Part shown: piece after piece, positions 1 to 5,756 of the stretch | Numbering within the stretch: the stretch's first letter is position 1 | Layout of the letters: each line of letters opens with the position of its first letter | DNA from: Acidobacteriota bacterium | GTDB lineage: Bacteria; Acidobacteriota; UBA6911; RPQK01; JADFOI01 | Length of the DNA stretch: 8,020 nt | Reading direction: 5' to 3' | NCBI GenBank assembly: GCA_022545645.1 | Contig: JACZQQ010000118.1 | Location: 1 to 8,020, forward strand | Made by a program: the position numbers and the translations under genes | The notes under the pieces: generated by a model | The model's input: only the letters and a program-made list of their open reading frames with translations | What the model was told of the DNA's origin: nothing | The model's database searches: none

Positions 1-67
1 TGCCGAATCCGAAAAGAATGGAGAAAGAATAGGCGAAAGTTATCTTGTGTTCCACGGTAGGAGCCAT
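1..67 (-). CDS. Possible N-terminus of a membrane protein, cut by the left edge
   Basis: A minus-strand frame with no stop runs from an ATG at 67 to the window edge, giving 22 residues that begin MAPTVEHK and continue ITFAYSFSILFGFG. After a short polar start it is strongly hydrophobic and aromatic, as expected for a first transmembrane segment or an uncleaved signal anchor. It lies 66 bases downstream of the MerR-type gene on the same strand, so it could be that regulator's target or the next gene of its operon. An in-frame GTG at 55 is an alternative start. No clear Shine-Dalgarno sequence precedes either codon, and 22 codons are too few to rule out chance. The family is not recognisable. 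The call rests only on the open frame, its hydrophobic composition and its position. Confidence 0.35.
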   Translation of the reverse strand, partial: MAPTVEHKITFAYSFSILFGFG

Positions 68-86
68 TTCAGGGATCGAGCTGTTC

Positions 87-101
87 GGCACCTGAGGTGC
101 C
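87..101. repeat. Perfect short inverted repeat (7+1+7)
   Basis: The sequence ggcacct-g-aggtgcc is a perfect dyad between the stop of the MerR-type gene and the possible membrane-protein start at 67. As RNA it would form six G/C-rich pairs with a three-base loop. No T-run follows it on either strand, so it is not a normal intrinsic terminator. It may be an operator for a dimeric regulator, perhaps the MerR-type protein next door, or an mRNA-stabilising hairpin. The dyad is seen directly; any function is inference. Confidence 0.4.
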
Positions 102-133
102 TCCCACATTCCGGAGCAGGGCAGCTGGCTTCG

Positions 134-1003
134 CTAACTCAAACGAAGGATGTAGCTTTGAAAGGAGCGGAAATCGGAAAAGTATTCGTCGTGGGGGAAC
201 TGCTGGAGAATCTCGGGATCGGCGAAGCCCGGACCGGTCAGGACGATGGGAATCCGATAGTCATTGGCCACCTTCGACAAGGATTGAAACTTCTCGTGCA
301 CGAGGTGTTCCTGGTTTGAGGCGATCACACAAACGAGATTGACCGGCTCATGCTCCACCATTTCCGCCATGGCGTCAAAGGGAACGTTCCCGCCCAGGTT
401 CAGGCAATCCCAGCCTTCCGTCTCCAGAATTCGGGAAATGGCGTTCACCGGAATTCTGGAGGAATGATCCGGTGCCGCGCACAACCCTGTCTTTCCACTC
501 TGCCTGCGACGAATCAGTTGAGGAAAGAGAAGAGCCATGGCCTCATCCAGATTGTTCTTGACCAGCTTTTTATGGGCCAGGGTCAGCTCACCTTTTTCCA
601 ATGCCTGTTCGCTGCTCTCGATGACGGGAAGCAGCACGTCGTCATAAAGATCAACGATCCCGATCCCTCGCATGTAAAGGCGCTCCAGGAGGTCCTTGAC
701 TCTCTTGCCCTGGTTTTGGCTGGCAAGGTAAAACATCAGCTGTTGGACCTTATCGAATCTCTTGCGGTTGAGGGATTCCTCAATCTCCGGTTCTTCCCAC
801 TTCTCAGTGGTCAGAAAACCGGTGGCTTCAAAACCCCGTGTCTTCTGAAATCCGGAAATGTCTTCGAGATGAAATCTTCGGTGGCCACCGGGAGTTCGAA
901 GGCAACAGAGCTCTCCGGAGTCGGCCCAGCGCTTGATGGTCGACTCGCTGACGTTCCACATTTGAGCCACTTCACGAGTCGAAAATGTTCGCGTGATGGT
1001 CAT
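134..1003 (-). CDS. MerR-type transcriptional regulator with a degenerate B12-binding-like domain (CarA/CarH/LitR class)
   Basis: A 289-residue DNA-binding regulator. Residues 7-50 are a MerR-type winged helix-turn-helix (STREVAQMWNVSESTIKRW, then the wing RTPGGHRRF). A variable linker follows, then a helical bundle at about 85-165 resembling the cap over cobalamin in B12 proteins, then a Rossmann-like B12-binding fold at about 170-289 (GWDCLNLGGNVPFD and VLTGPGF are its typical strands). This order and length match Myxococcus CarA and the AdoCbl photoreceptor CarH, which repress carotenoid genes. The cobalamin motifs look eroded. The GDxHxxG region reads APDHSSRIP (177-185), so an ungapped alignment anchored on the LGG at 203-205 puts Ser182 at the ligand position. 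The W(x9)EH helix motif reads ALEKGELTLAHKK (134-146), without the Trp or the Glu-His. It may therefore sense something else, bind B12 weakly, or act without a cofactor. A good promoter lies just upstream, so it is probably expressed independently of the cluster. Confidence 0.88.
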   Translation of the reverse strand: MTITRTFSTREVAQMWNVSESTIKRWADSGELCCLRTPGGHRRFHLEDISGFQKTRGFEATGFLTTEKWEEPEIEESLNRKRFDKVQQLMFYLASQNQGKRVKDLLERLYMRGIGIVDLYDDVLLPVIESSEQALEKGELTLAHKKLVKNNLDEAMALLFPQLIRRRQSGKTGLCAAPDHSSRIPVNAISRILETEGWDCLNLGGNVPFDAMAEMVEHEPVNLVCVIASNQEHLVHEKFQSLSKVANDYRIPIVLTGPGFADPEILQQFPHDEYFSDFRSFQSYILRLS

Positions 1004-1022
1004 GCTTCGTTAGAAATCGATG

Positions 1023-1032
1023 AAGCAATAGT
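1023..1032. repeat. Operator-like direct repeat copy 1, within a perfect dyad (1024-1036)
   Basis: The 10-base word aagcaatagt here recurs exactly at 1091-1100. This copy also forms the left part of a perfect dyad, agcaa-tag-ttgct (1024-1036). It lies in the predicted 5' leader of the MerR-type gene, between its promoter and the start codon at 1003. MerR-B12 regulators often control their own promoters through paired sites, so autoregulation is a reasonable inference. Binding has not been shown. Confidence 0.45.
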
Positions 1033-1060
1033 TGCTCATTCGTCCTTCCGCGGGATGCCG

Positions 1061-1089
1061 AGCATAGGATGAATGATGAGAGAAGTCAA
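1061..1089 (-). promoter_or_regulatory. Sigma-70-type promoter for the MerR-type regulator gene
   Basis: On the minus strand a TTGACT -35 box (1089-1084) and a TATGCT -10 box (1066-1061) are separated by exactly 17 bases. Each box differs from the bacterial consensus at one or two positions. Transcription would start near 1054, leaving about 50 bases of leader before the ATG at 1003. It lies in the 106-base gap after the acyl-CoA ligase gene, so the regulator can be transcribed apart from the upstream cluster. Confidence 0.65.
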
Positions 1090-1090
1090 T

Positions 1091-1100
1091 AAGCAATAGT
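1091..1100. repeat. Operator-like direct repeat copy 2, just upstream of the -35 box
   Basis: An exact second copy of aagcaatagt, 68 bases from the first and touching the -35 region of the regulator's promoter. Unlike copy 1 it is not completed to a dyad: agcaatag is followed by tgcag rather than ttgct, so it would be a half-site. The two copies bracket the core promoter, an arrangement suited to looping or cooperative repression. Confidence 0.4.
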
Positions 1101-1109
1101 GCAGAGAAT

Positions 1110-2819
1110 TCAGGCATGATCGGCCGCATGAGATTTCGCCGTGTACAGATAGCGTTTGATTTTACGGGTGGTGGTCTTATTGAATTCTTCAGAGCGGAGA
1201 CGGAATTTTTTCACACGCTTATAGCGGGCCAAATCTTTGCACTGCTTCTTGACCTCTTTCCCGATCACCTCGTGCATTTTCTCCTGGTCATACTTACTGG
1301 GACCCCACTCCTCATCAAAAGTCTCGGTTTGGGGAACGATGATGGCCTGCACCTCGACTTGTGAAGGATCCTTTTCGGGACCACCCCACACCAGAGACTC
1401 TAAAATGTAAGGGCTCTCATTGAGGAGAGCCTCCACTTCCTCGGGATAGACATTTTTTCCGTTGGGAGTCACGATCACCGATTTCTTGCGACCATTGATA
1501 TGAAGAAAACCATCCTCATCGAAATACCCGTAGTCCCCCGTATGCAGCCATCCTTCCTTCAAGCTCTCTCGGGTAGCCGTTTCGTTGAGATAATATCCGG
1601 TCATCACCGAAGGCCCACGCACCAGAATCTCCTCGTCAACGATCTTCACCTCCAACCCGGGAAGAGGCAATCCCACAGAAGCATCCTTGAAACAATTCAC
1701 GCGGTTGACCGCGATAATGGGAGAGGCCTCACTCATTCCGTACCCTTGGATGAAATCAAACCCAAGTTCGCGCAAGCCTTTGGCCACTCGAGGATTCACG
1801 GCAGCACCGCCTGAGATGAATAACCTCAAATGCCCACCGAATTTGTCATGGATGGGCTTGAAGAGCCGTCGGCGAATGTTCCATCGAAAGAGTCGCTGGG
1901 AAACCGAAGCAATCCCTTTGGCCAACCGAAATTTACCCTCTCCCTTCTCCTTGATTCCGCTTTCAATACGCCGGTAAAAGCTTTCAAAAAGAAGGGGCAC
2001 ACCCAACATCACGGTGGCCCCGGTTTCCTGCAAATTCTCGGGAATACGGCGGAGACTCTCAGCATGACAAACCGTACAGCCTTGATAAAGTGCCAGCAGG
2101 AAGCCACCCATGCATTCATAGGTGTGATGCAGCGGCAAAACCGAAAGCAGTACTCCGCCTTCAATCGAAACATGCTGAGAGGTGGCCATAACGTTGGCCG
2201 CGATATTCCCGTGAGTGAGCATGACCGCCTTGGAACTTCCCGTGGTGCCGGAAGTAAAGAGAATGATGGCCAGATCCTCTCCACTGAGTTCGACCTCTTG
2301 AAAAGACTGGCTCCCGGCTGAGAGGGCTTCACGGCCTGTTTTGAGTGCATCCGAAAAAGATAAATCGGCCTCCTTCGTTTCCTCCTCCATGGAAATCAAC
2401 CGCTCCAGGGAGGGAAGGGTCTTTCGATACTCCTGGAGTCGATCCACATATTCCTTGGAACAGATCAAGACCCGGGGTTTGGAAAAGTTGAGGATGTGAC
2501 AGATCTCTCGATCCGTGAGGTCCTTGTCAATGGGCACAGCGACCAAGCCCGCCGTGACCGCTGCCAGATAGGTCACGGCCCATTCGGTTCGATTTTCCGA
2601 AAGAATGGCCACGCCGTCTCTCTTTTTCAGACCCCGTTCCAAGAAAGCCGTGGCCAGCTCCGTGACACGCTCACGGAGTTCACTATAAGTGAGGGGCTGG
2701 TAGGCTCCGTTTTTCTTACTTCGAAGTGCAATCCGATCGCCATATCGATCGGTCACCTGAATCAAGAGATCGCGCAGGTCCTTGATCGGATAAATGGAAT
2801 GAAGGGGTGGTTTTTTCAC
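1110..2819 (-). CDS. Long-chain fatty acid--CoA ligase, AMP-forming (FadD15-like)
   Basis: A 569-residue ANL-superfamily adenylating enzyme that activates a carboxylic acid, most likely a long-chain fatty acid, first to acyl-AMP and then to acyl-CoA; probably cytosolic or membrane-associated. Motifs in order: the phosphate-binding loop LFTSGTTGSSKAVMLTHGN at 187-205; LPLHHTYE at 228-235; the adenine/acyl motif GYGMSEASP at 359-367; HTGDYGYFDEDG at 426-437; the hinge GRKKSVIVTPNGKNVYPEE at 443-461; and NKTTTRKIKR at 547-556, with Lys553 the likely catalytic lysine. Length is normal for this branch. The loop has SSKAV where many relatives have xPKGV, and the last motif has Arg where Gly is usual before the lysine; both probably remain compatible with activity. 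Its GTG start overlaps the cupin stop (GTGA) and lacks an obvious Shine-Dalgarno sequence, so translation is probably coupled to the cupin. The exact acyl substrate cannot be read from the sequence. Confidence 0.9.
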   Translation of the reverse strand: MKKPPLHSIYPIKDLRDLLIQVTDRYGDRIALRSKKNGAYQPLTYSELRERVTELATAFLERGLKKRDGVAILSENRTEWAVTYLAAVTAGLVAVPIDKDLTDREICHILNFSKPRVLICSKEYVDRLQEYRKTLPSLERLISMEEETKEADLSFSDALKTGREALSAGSQSFQEVELSGEDLAIILFTSGTTGSSKAVMLTHGNIAANVMATSQHVSIEGGVLLSVLPLHHTYECMGGFLLALYQGCTVCHAESLRRIPENLQETGATVMLGVPLLFESFYRRIESGIKEKGEGKFRLAKGIASVSQRLFRWNIRRRLFKPIHDKFGGHLRLFISGGAAVNPRVAKGLRELGFDFIQGYGMSEASPIIAVNRVNCFKDASVGLPLPGLEVKIVDEEILVRGPSVMTGYYLNETATRESLKEGWLHTGDYGYFDEDGFLHINGRKKSVIVTPNGKNVYPEEVEALLNESPYILESLVWGGPEKDPSQVEVQAIIVPQTETFDEEWGPSKYDQEKMHEVIGKEVKKQCKDLARYKRVKKFRLRSEEFNKTTTRKIKRYLYTAKSHAADHA

Positions 2820-3124
2820 ACTTTTTTCACAGCATCCAGGCTGACGACACTCACTTCTCCCACCACTTGAGCGCTGTGAGCAGCATTGCGGGGAACCTCG
2901 ATCGAATCACCCGCCCGCAGCACAAACTCTTCTCCCTCGAGCGTGATCAGAAACTCCCCTTCCAATACGACATCTTTTTTATCCACGGAATGGGTGTGAT
3001 CAGAAAACACCGTCCCCCTGGGGTACACGTATCGAGCGACCGAGTACCCTTCCGACGTGAGTTTTCGGCGCATGTTCTCCTCACTCAGAGATCCCCATTG
3101 CGATTCGTCCCAGGGTTCAATCAT
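2816..3124 (-). CDS. Small single-domain cupin protein
   Basis: A 102-residue protein forming one cupin beta-barrel. Motif 1 runs from G37 through HTH (His43 and His45) to G56. Motif 2 is G72, then PRNAAH with His83. These give three of the four usual metal ligands. The motif-1 glutamate position, counted by the G(x)5HxH(x)3-4E(x)6G spacing, appears to be Lys49, so metal binding may be altered or lost. Small cupins of this type serve as metal-dependent enzymes, sugar- or ligand-binding barrels or sensors, and the substrate here is unknown. It starts 6 bases after the ispH stop, with a poor ribosome-binding site, and ends in a 4-base overlap with the acyl-CoA ligase start. That makes it part of one translationally coupled run, and it may modulate or assist the ligase; this role is inferred from position only. 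Confidence 0.82.
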   Translation of the reverse strand: MIEPWDESQWGSLSEENMRRKLTSEGYSVARYVYPRGTVFSDHTHSVDKKDVVLEGEFLITLEGEEFVLRAGDSIEVPRNAAHSAQVVGEVSVVSLDAVKKV

Positions 3125-3130
3125 TAAAAT

Positions 3131-4072
3131 TCAGGTGTGAGAAACGCGGGCTTGCAGATTAGACGGCAAGGCAAACTGAACGTCCTCTTCTCGAACGACC
3201 AGCTCTTCCAGCGTGGCACCCTGGTCTTGAAAGAAGGTCACGATCTCCTGGACCAGGCTTTCCGGAGCTGAAGCGCCGGAGGTCAATCCAAGAGTCTCGA
3301 CACCCTCGAGCCATTCATCCTGAATGGCACCCAGGTCATCCACCAGGTAGGCAGAGCCCCCTGCCCTTCGGGCCTCTTCCACCATTCGAACGGAATTGCT
3401 ACTGTGGGCAGCTCCCACAACCAGGATCAGATCAGACAACTCGGCCAGATCTCTCACCGCCACCTGCCGATTCTCGGTCGCGTAACAGATGTCCGCTGAA
3501 GGGGGTCCCTGGATGCTGGGAAACCTCCCCTTCAAGGCCTCAATCATCTCTCGCGTATCCTGCAGGCTCAGCGTGGTTTGGGTGATATAGGCAACCTTTT
3601 CCGGATCTTCCACCTCCAGAGCCTCGATGTCTTTAATCGTTTCTACCAATCGTATATGTTCCGGTGCCTCTCCCATGGTTCCAATCACCTCGTCATGGCC
3701 AACGTGCCCAATCAGAATGACGGTGTAGTCCTTCTTTGCATAGCGCACGGCTTCCACGTGCACCTTCGTCACCAGTGGACAGGTGGCATCGATGACTTCC
3801 AACGATCTGGCACTCGCCTTCTCCCGAACCTCCGGCGAGACACCGTGAGCACTGAAAATGACTCTCCCCCCCTCCGGGACATCCTCGACGCTGTCCACAA
3901 AAATGGCGCCTTTCTCACCGAGTTCCCTGACCACATGAGGATTGTGGATGATCTCCTTACGAACGTAGACCGGCTCGGTGAAAGTATCCAAGGCGATCTT
4001 GACGATATCGACCGCTCGAACCACACCGGCACAAAAACCCCGGGGGCTGGCGAGAAGAACTTTCTTGACCAT
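3131..4072 (-). CDS. ispH: 4-hydroxy-3-methylbut-2-enyl diphosphate reductase (IspH/LytB)
   Basis: A 313-residue iron-sulphur enzyme that catalyses the last step of the MEP pathway, reducing HMBPP to IPP and DMAPP in the cytosol. The three cluster cysteines are present: Cys14 (PRGFCAGV), Cys98 (DATCPLV) and Cys196 (DICYATENRQ). Substrate-binding residues are also recognisable: His43 (IIHNPH), His76 (SAHGVSP), His126 and Glu128 (GHVGHDEVIGT), the TQTT motif near 165, SSNS with Asn226, and the Ser of GASAPE at 268. One variation is DEVIGT where relatives such as the E. coli enzyme have PEVEGT. Length is normal and the start puts the N-terminal cysteine motif in its usual place. The gene follows the transporter after a 101-base repeat-bearing gap and is 6 bases from the cupin. 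It shows the organism uses the MEP route and supplies precursors for quinones, carotenoids or undecaprenyl phosphate. Confidence 0.97.
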   Translation of the reverse strand: MVKKVLLASPRGFCAGVVRAVDIVKIALDTFTEPVYVRKEIIHNPHVVRELGEKGAIFVDSVEDVPEGGRVIFSAHGVSPEVREKASARSLEVIDATCPLVTKVHVEAVRYAKKDYTVILIGHVGHDEVIGTMGEAPEHIRLVETIKDIEALEVEDPEKVAYITQTTLSLQDTREMIEALKGRFPSIQGPPSADICYATENRQVAVRDLAELSDLILVVGAAHSSNSVRMVEEARRAGGSAYLVDDLGAIQDEWLEGVETLGLTSGASAPESLVQEIVTFFQDQGATLEELVVREEDVQFALPSNLQARVSHT

Positions 4073-4081
4073 GTTAAGCCT

Positions 4082-4087
4082 ATTTTA
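4082..4087 (-). promoter_or_regulatory. Weak candidate -10 box for ispH
   Basis: TAAAAT on the minus strand lies 10 bases upstream of the ispH ATG at 4072, and the start would then be close to or inside the coding region. No -35 match lies 16-18 bases further upstream. The A/T-rich element stands out next to the repeat array but is weak evidence for a promoter. AGG about 6 bases before the ATG is a modest ribosome-binding site. Confidence 0.15.
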
Positions 4088-4114
4088 GCACGAAAAAGAG
4101 CCCGCTTCGCCCGC

Positions 4115-4191
4115 TTGTCTGCGGTCTGTGGTCTATTGTCAATTGTCAATTGTCAGTTGTCTGTTGTCAGCTGTCAGTTGTCAGCTGTCAG
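4115..4191 (+). repeat. Tandem 7-base repeat array, 11 units
   Basis: Eleven consecutive heptamers fill 77 bases with no slippage of period. Read on the plus strand they are ttgtctg, cggtctg, tggtcta, ttgtcaa, ttgtcaa, ttgtcag, ttgtctg, ttgtcag, ctgtcag, ttgtcag, ctgtcag. The core is GTC followed by a variable pair. The array spans most of the binding protein-ispH gap and enters the coding region of the binding protein, supplying its last five codons (LTADN) and its stop codon. A related array lies at 5717-5751 in opposite orientation. It resembles the short tandemly repeated heptamers described in some cyanobacteria, though the unit differs. No function is evident. Confidence 0.85.
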
Positions 4192-5052
4192 AAACTCCTC
4201 CACCACTTCCCTCACCAACTTCCCCTCCCCATCCACCTGGTAGTTCATCCTCCGCATCTGGTCTTCGTCGATGGTGCCGGCCAGCCGGTTTAAGACCTCA
4301 CGCAGCTGAGGATATCGTTGTAATGTTTCGCTCCTAAAAACCGGAACCCCGTCGTAGGGTGGAAAGTATTGTTTGTCATCTTCCAGCACAAAGAGATCCA
4401 AGACGGCAATGAGACCATTGGTGGAATCTCCGGCGATCAGATCCACTCTCTGCTCAGACAGGGCTCGATAAGTCAATCCCAACTCCATGACCCTGGGCGG
4501 CTCGGCAAACTTCAGATCGTAGGTCTCGGATAAGCCTGCAAACCCATCCGCTCGTTCGATGAACTCATAGCCGAAGGCCGCCAGCCAATTGGGCGTATAG
4601 GGAGCAATGTCGCTGATGGTTCGGACCCCGAGCCTCTTCGCAGCTTCGCCTCGAATGAGAATGGCAAAGGTATTGTTGAATCCCAGCGGTTGCAGCCATT
4701 CCATACCCTCTTTCCCATAACTTTCCTTGACCCTCTGGTAAACTTCCTGGGGATCACGGATCGGGTCATTCTTCAGGATCGCCGTGTAGGCCGTCCCCGT
4801 GTACTCCACATAACCGTCAAGTTCCCCGGCTCGTAAGGCCTGATCACAAATAAAGGTGCCCCCTAAATTCAACTTGCGGACGACCTTCAGCTCGGTCTGA
4901 TTTTCAATCTGCTGGGCCAGAAGCTCTCCCAGAATGACCTGCTCGGTAAAATTCTTGGATCCGATCACAATCGTCTCTTCAGAACCGCATCCGCTCATTG
5001 AAGCGAGCAGGCCCAAGAGAAGTGTCATCCAAAGCCAAGCAGTCTGTTTCAT
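4174..5052 (-). CDS. Glycine betaine/choline-type substrate-binding lipoprotein (OpuCC/OsmF family)
   Basis: A 292-residue solute-binding protein of an ABC importer. Residues 1-21 form a lipoprotein signal peptide with lipobox MSGC, so Cys22 would be lipidated and anchor the protein outside the cytoplasmic membrane. The mature part starts with the family signature IVIGSKNFTEQVILGELLAQ (28-47), followed by LGGTFICDQALRAGELDGYVEYTGTAYT (63-90) and DLIAGDSTNGLI (204-215). These are typical of the OpuAC-like type II fold that binds glycine betaine, choline, carnitine or related quaternary amines. The ligand cannot be settled from sequence alone. The ATG overlaps the permease stop as ATGA, with AGAGG about 8 bases upstream in a small dyad (5054-5066). 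The last five codons and the stop come from the heptamer array, so the extreme C-terminus may be recently acquired or variable. Confidence 0.93.
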   Translation of the reverse strand: MKQTAWLWMTLLLGLLASMSGCGSEETIVIGSKNFTEQVILGELLAQQIENQTELKVVRKLNLGGTFICDQALRAGELDGYVEYTGTAYTAILKNDPIRDPQEVYQRVKESYGKEGMEWLQPLGFNNTFAILIRGEAAKRLGVRTISDIAPYTPNWLAAFGYEFIERADGFAGLSETYDLKFAEPPRVMELGLTYRALSEQRVDLIAGDSTNGLIAVLDLFVLEDDKQYFPPYDGVPVFRSETLQRYPQLREVLNRLAGTIDEDQMRRMNYQVDGEGKLVREVVEEFLTADN

Positions 5053-5696
5053 GCAGAGCGCCTCTGAGGATTTTTTAGTAGTTTCTCCATCCGCCCCAAG
5101 CCAAAATCAGTCAACAGTGCCAGAAGGGCGGCTGGGATGGAGCCTGCCAGAATCAAGGTGGTGTTGACGCCGGCTACCCCCCGGAAGATATACATCCCCA
5201 ATCCCCCGGCTCCAATAGCTGCTGCAATGGTGGCGATGCCCACCGAGGTGATGGCAGCGACCCGAATTCCGGCAACAATCACTCCCAGTGCCAGCGGGAT
5301 TTCCACTTGCCACAAGAGTTGAAGGTCGGTCATCCCCATGCCCCGGCCCGCCTCTTTGACCGAGGGATCGACCCCCTGTATCCCCGCGTAGGTGCCGCGG
5401 ATAATGGGCAGCAAAGCGTACAGGATCAGTGCCACGATGGCAGTGCTGGCCCCAATTCCTCCTATGACCGGGATGGGGATAAGAAAACCAAACAAGGCCA
5501 GACTGGGGATGGTTTGGACCACATTGGCAAAGCCGAGTACGACCTTTTCCAAAGCGGGCTTTCGGGTGATCAACACGCCGGCCGGAACGCCGATCACCAC
5601 GGCCACCGTGATCGACACCAGGACCATCCACAGATGCTGTCCGGTCAAGGTGAGCACCTCATCGAAATTGCTGGTAAAAAATTGCCAAAGATTCAT
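5049..5696 (-). CDS. Quaternary-amine ABC transporter permease (OpuCB/OsmW-type)
   Basis: A 215-residue inner-membrane permease of the OpuC/OsmW type, with about five or six hydrophobic segments: near 21-45, 54-78, 83-100, 132-165 and 178-198. The EAA loop that docks with the ATPase is VKEAGRGMGMTDLQLLWQVEIPLA at 113-136. The QTIPSLALFGFLIPI segment (61-75) and the GAGGLGMYIF segment (162-171) are characteristic of this family. Length is normal for OpuCB. Only one permease lies between the ATPase and the binding protein, so the channel would be a homodimer, whereas classic OpuC has a second permease gene (opuCD). The start at 5696 has only a weak AGG-type site in a 13-base stretch. It is separated from the ATPase by 85 bases containing a heptamer array. 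Confidence 0.94.
   Translation of the reverse strand: MNLWQFFTSNFDEVLTLTGQHLWMVLVSITVAVVIGVPAGVLITRKPALEKVVLGFANVVQTIPSLALFGFLIPIPVIGGIGASTAIVALILYALLPIIRGTYAGIQGVDPSVKEAGRGMGMTDLQLLWQVEIPLALGVIVAGIRVAAITSVGIATIAAAIGAGGLGMYIFRGVAGVNTTLILAGSIPAALLALLTDFGLGRMEKLLKNPQRRSA
5054..5066 (-). promoter_or_regulatory. Small dyad enclosing the ribosome-binding site of the binding-protein gene
   Basis: On the minus strand CAGAG-GCG-CTCTG lies one base before the ATG of the binding protein. The AGAGG of its left arm and loop is the best Shine-Dalgarno candidate for that gene. Folding would hide it; a ribosome finishing the permease, whose last codons are these same bases, would open it. This would couple the two products. 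It is only five base pairs with a three-base loop, so it may be chance. Confidence 0.25.
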
Positions 5697-5716
5697 GATG
5701 GTTACCTAAGAAAAAT

Positions 5717-5751
5717 CAGACAACAGACGACAGACAACAGACCACAGACCG
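5717..5751 (-). repeat. Tandem 7-base repeat array, 5 units, inverted relative to 4115-4191
   Basis: Read on the minus strand this is cggtctg, tggtctg, ttgtctg, tcgtctg, ttgtctg, five units in perfect period. Twenty bases around its first units (minus strand 5752-5733) match 4121-4140 on the plus strand with one difference. It lies in the 85-base gap between the ATPase and permease genes. The two arrays therefore form an inverted pair bracketing the permease and binding-protein genes. Confidence 0.85.
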
Positions 5752-5756
5752 CTAAC

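Noticed and set aside
87..101. Intrinsic terminator after the MerR-type gene
   Set aside because: The hairpin is perfect, but no T-run follows on either strand, so it is listed only as a dyad.
350..1072. Long plus-strand open frame (240 codons) opposite the MerR-type gene
   Set aside because: It is antisense to a gene with clear helix-turn-helix and B12-like domains, shows no recognisable family, and has no credible promoter or ribosome-binding site.
4137..4149. Two perfect TTGACA words on the minus strand within the heptamer array, possible -35 boxes for ispH
   Set aside because: They arise from the repeat unit, and the positions 17 bases downstream hold GACAAG and GACCGC, not -10 boxes.
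4073..4173. Terminator between the binding-protein gene and ispH
   Set aside because: The heptamers are direct repeats that do not form a stable stem, and the short TTTTT near 4092-4096 on the minus strand is not preceded by an inverted repeat; gcgggc occurs twice as a direct repeat only.
4115..4191. CRISPR-like array
   Set aside because: The units are 7 bases with no spacers and no cas genes are nearby; this is a simple tandem repeat.
3578..4243. Plus-strand open frame (221 codons) opposite ispH and running through the heptamer array
   Set aside because: It is antisense to a certain ispH gene, and its C-terminal part is low-complexity translation of the repeats.
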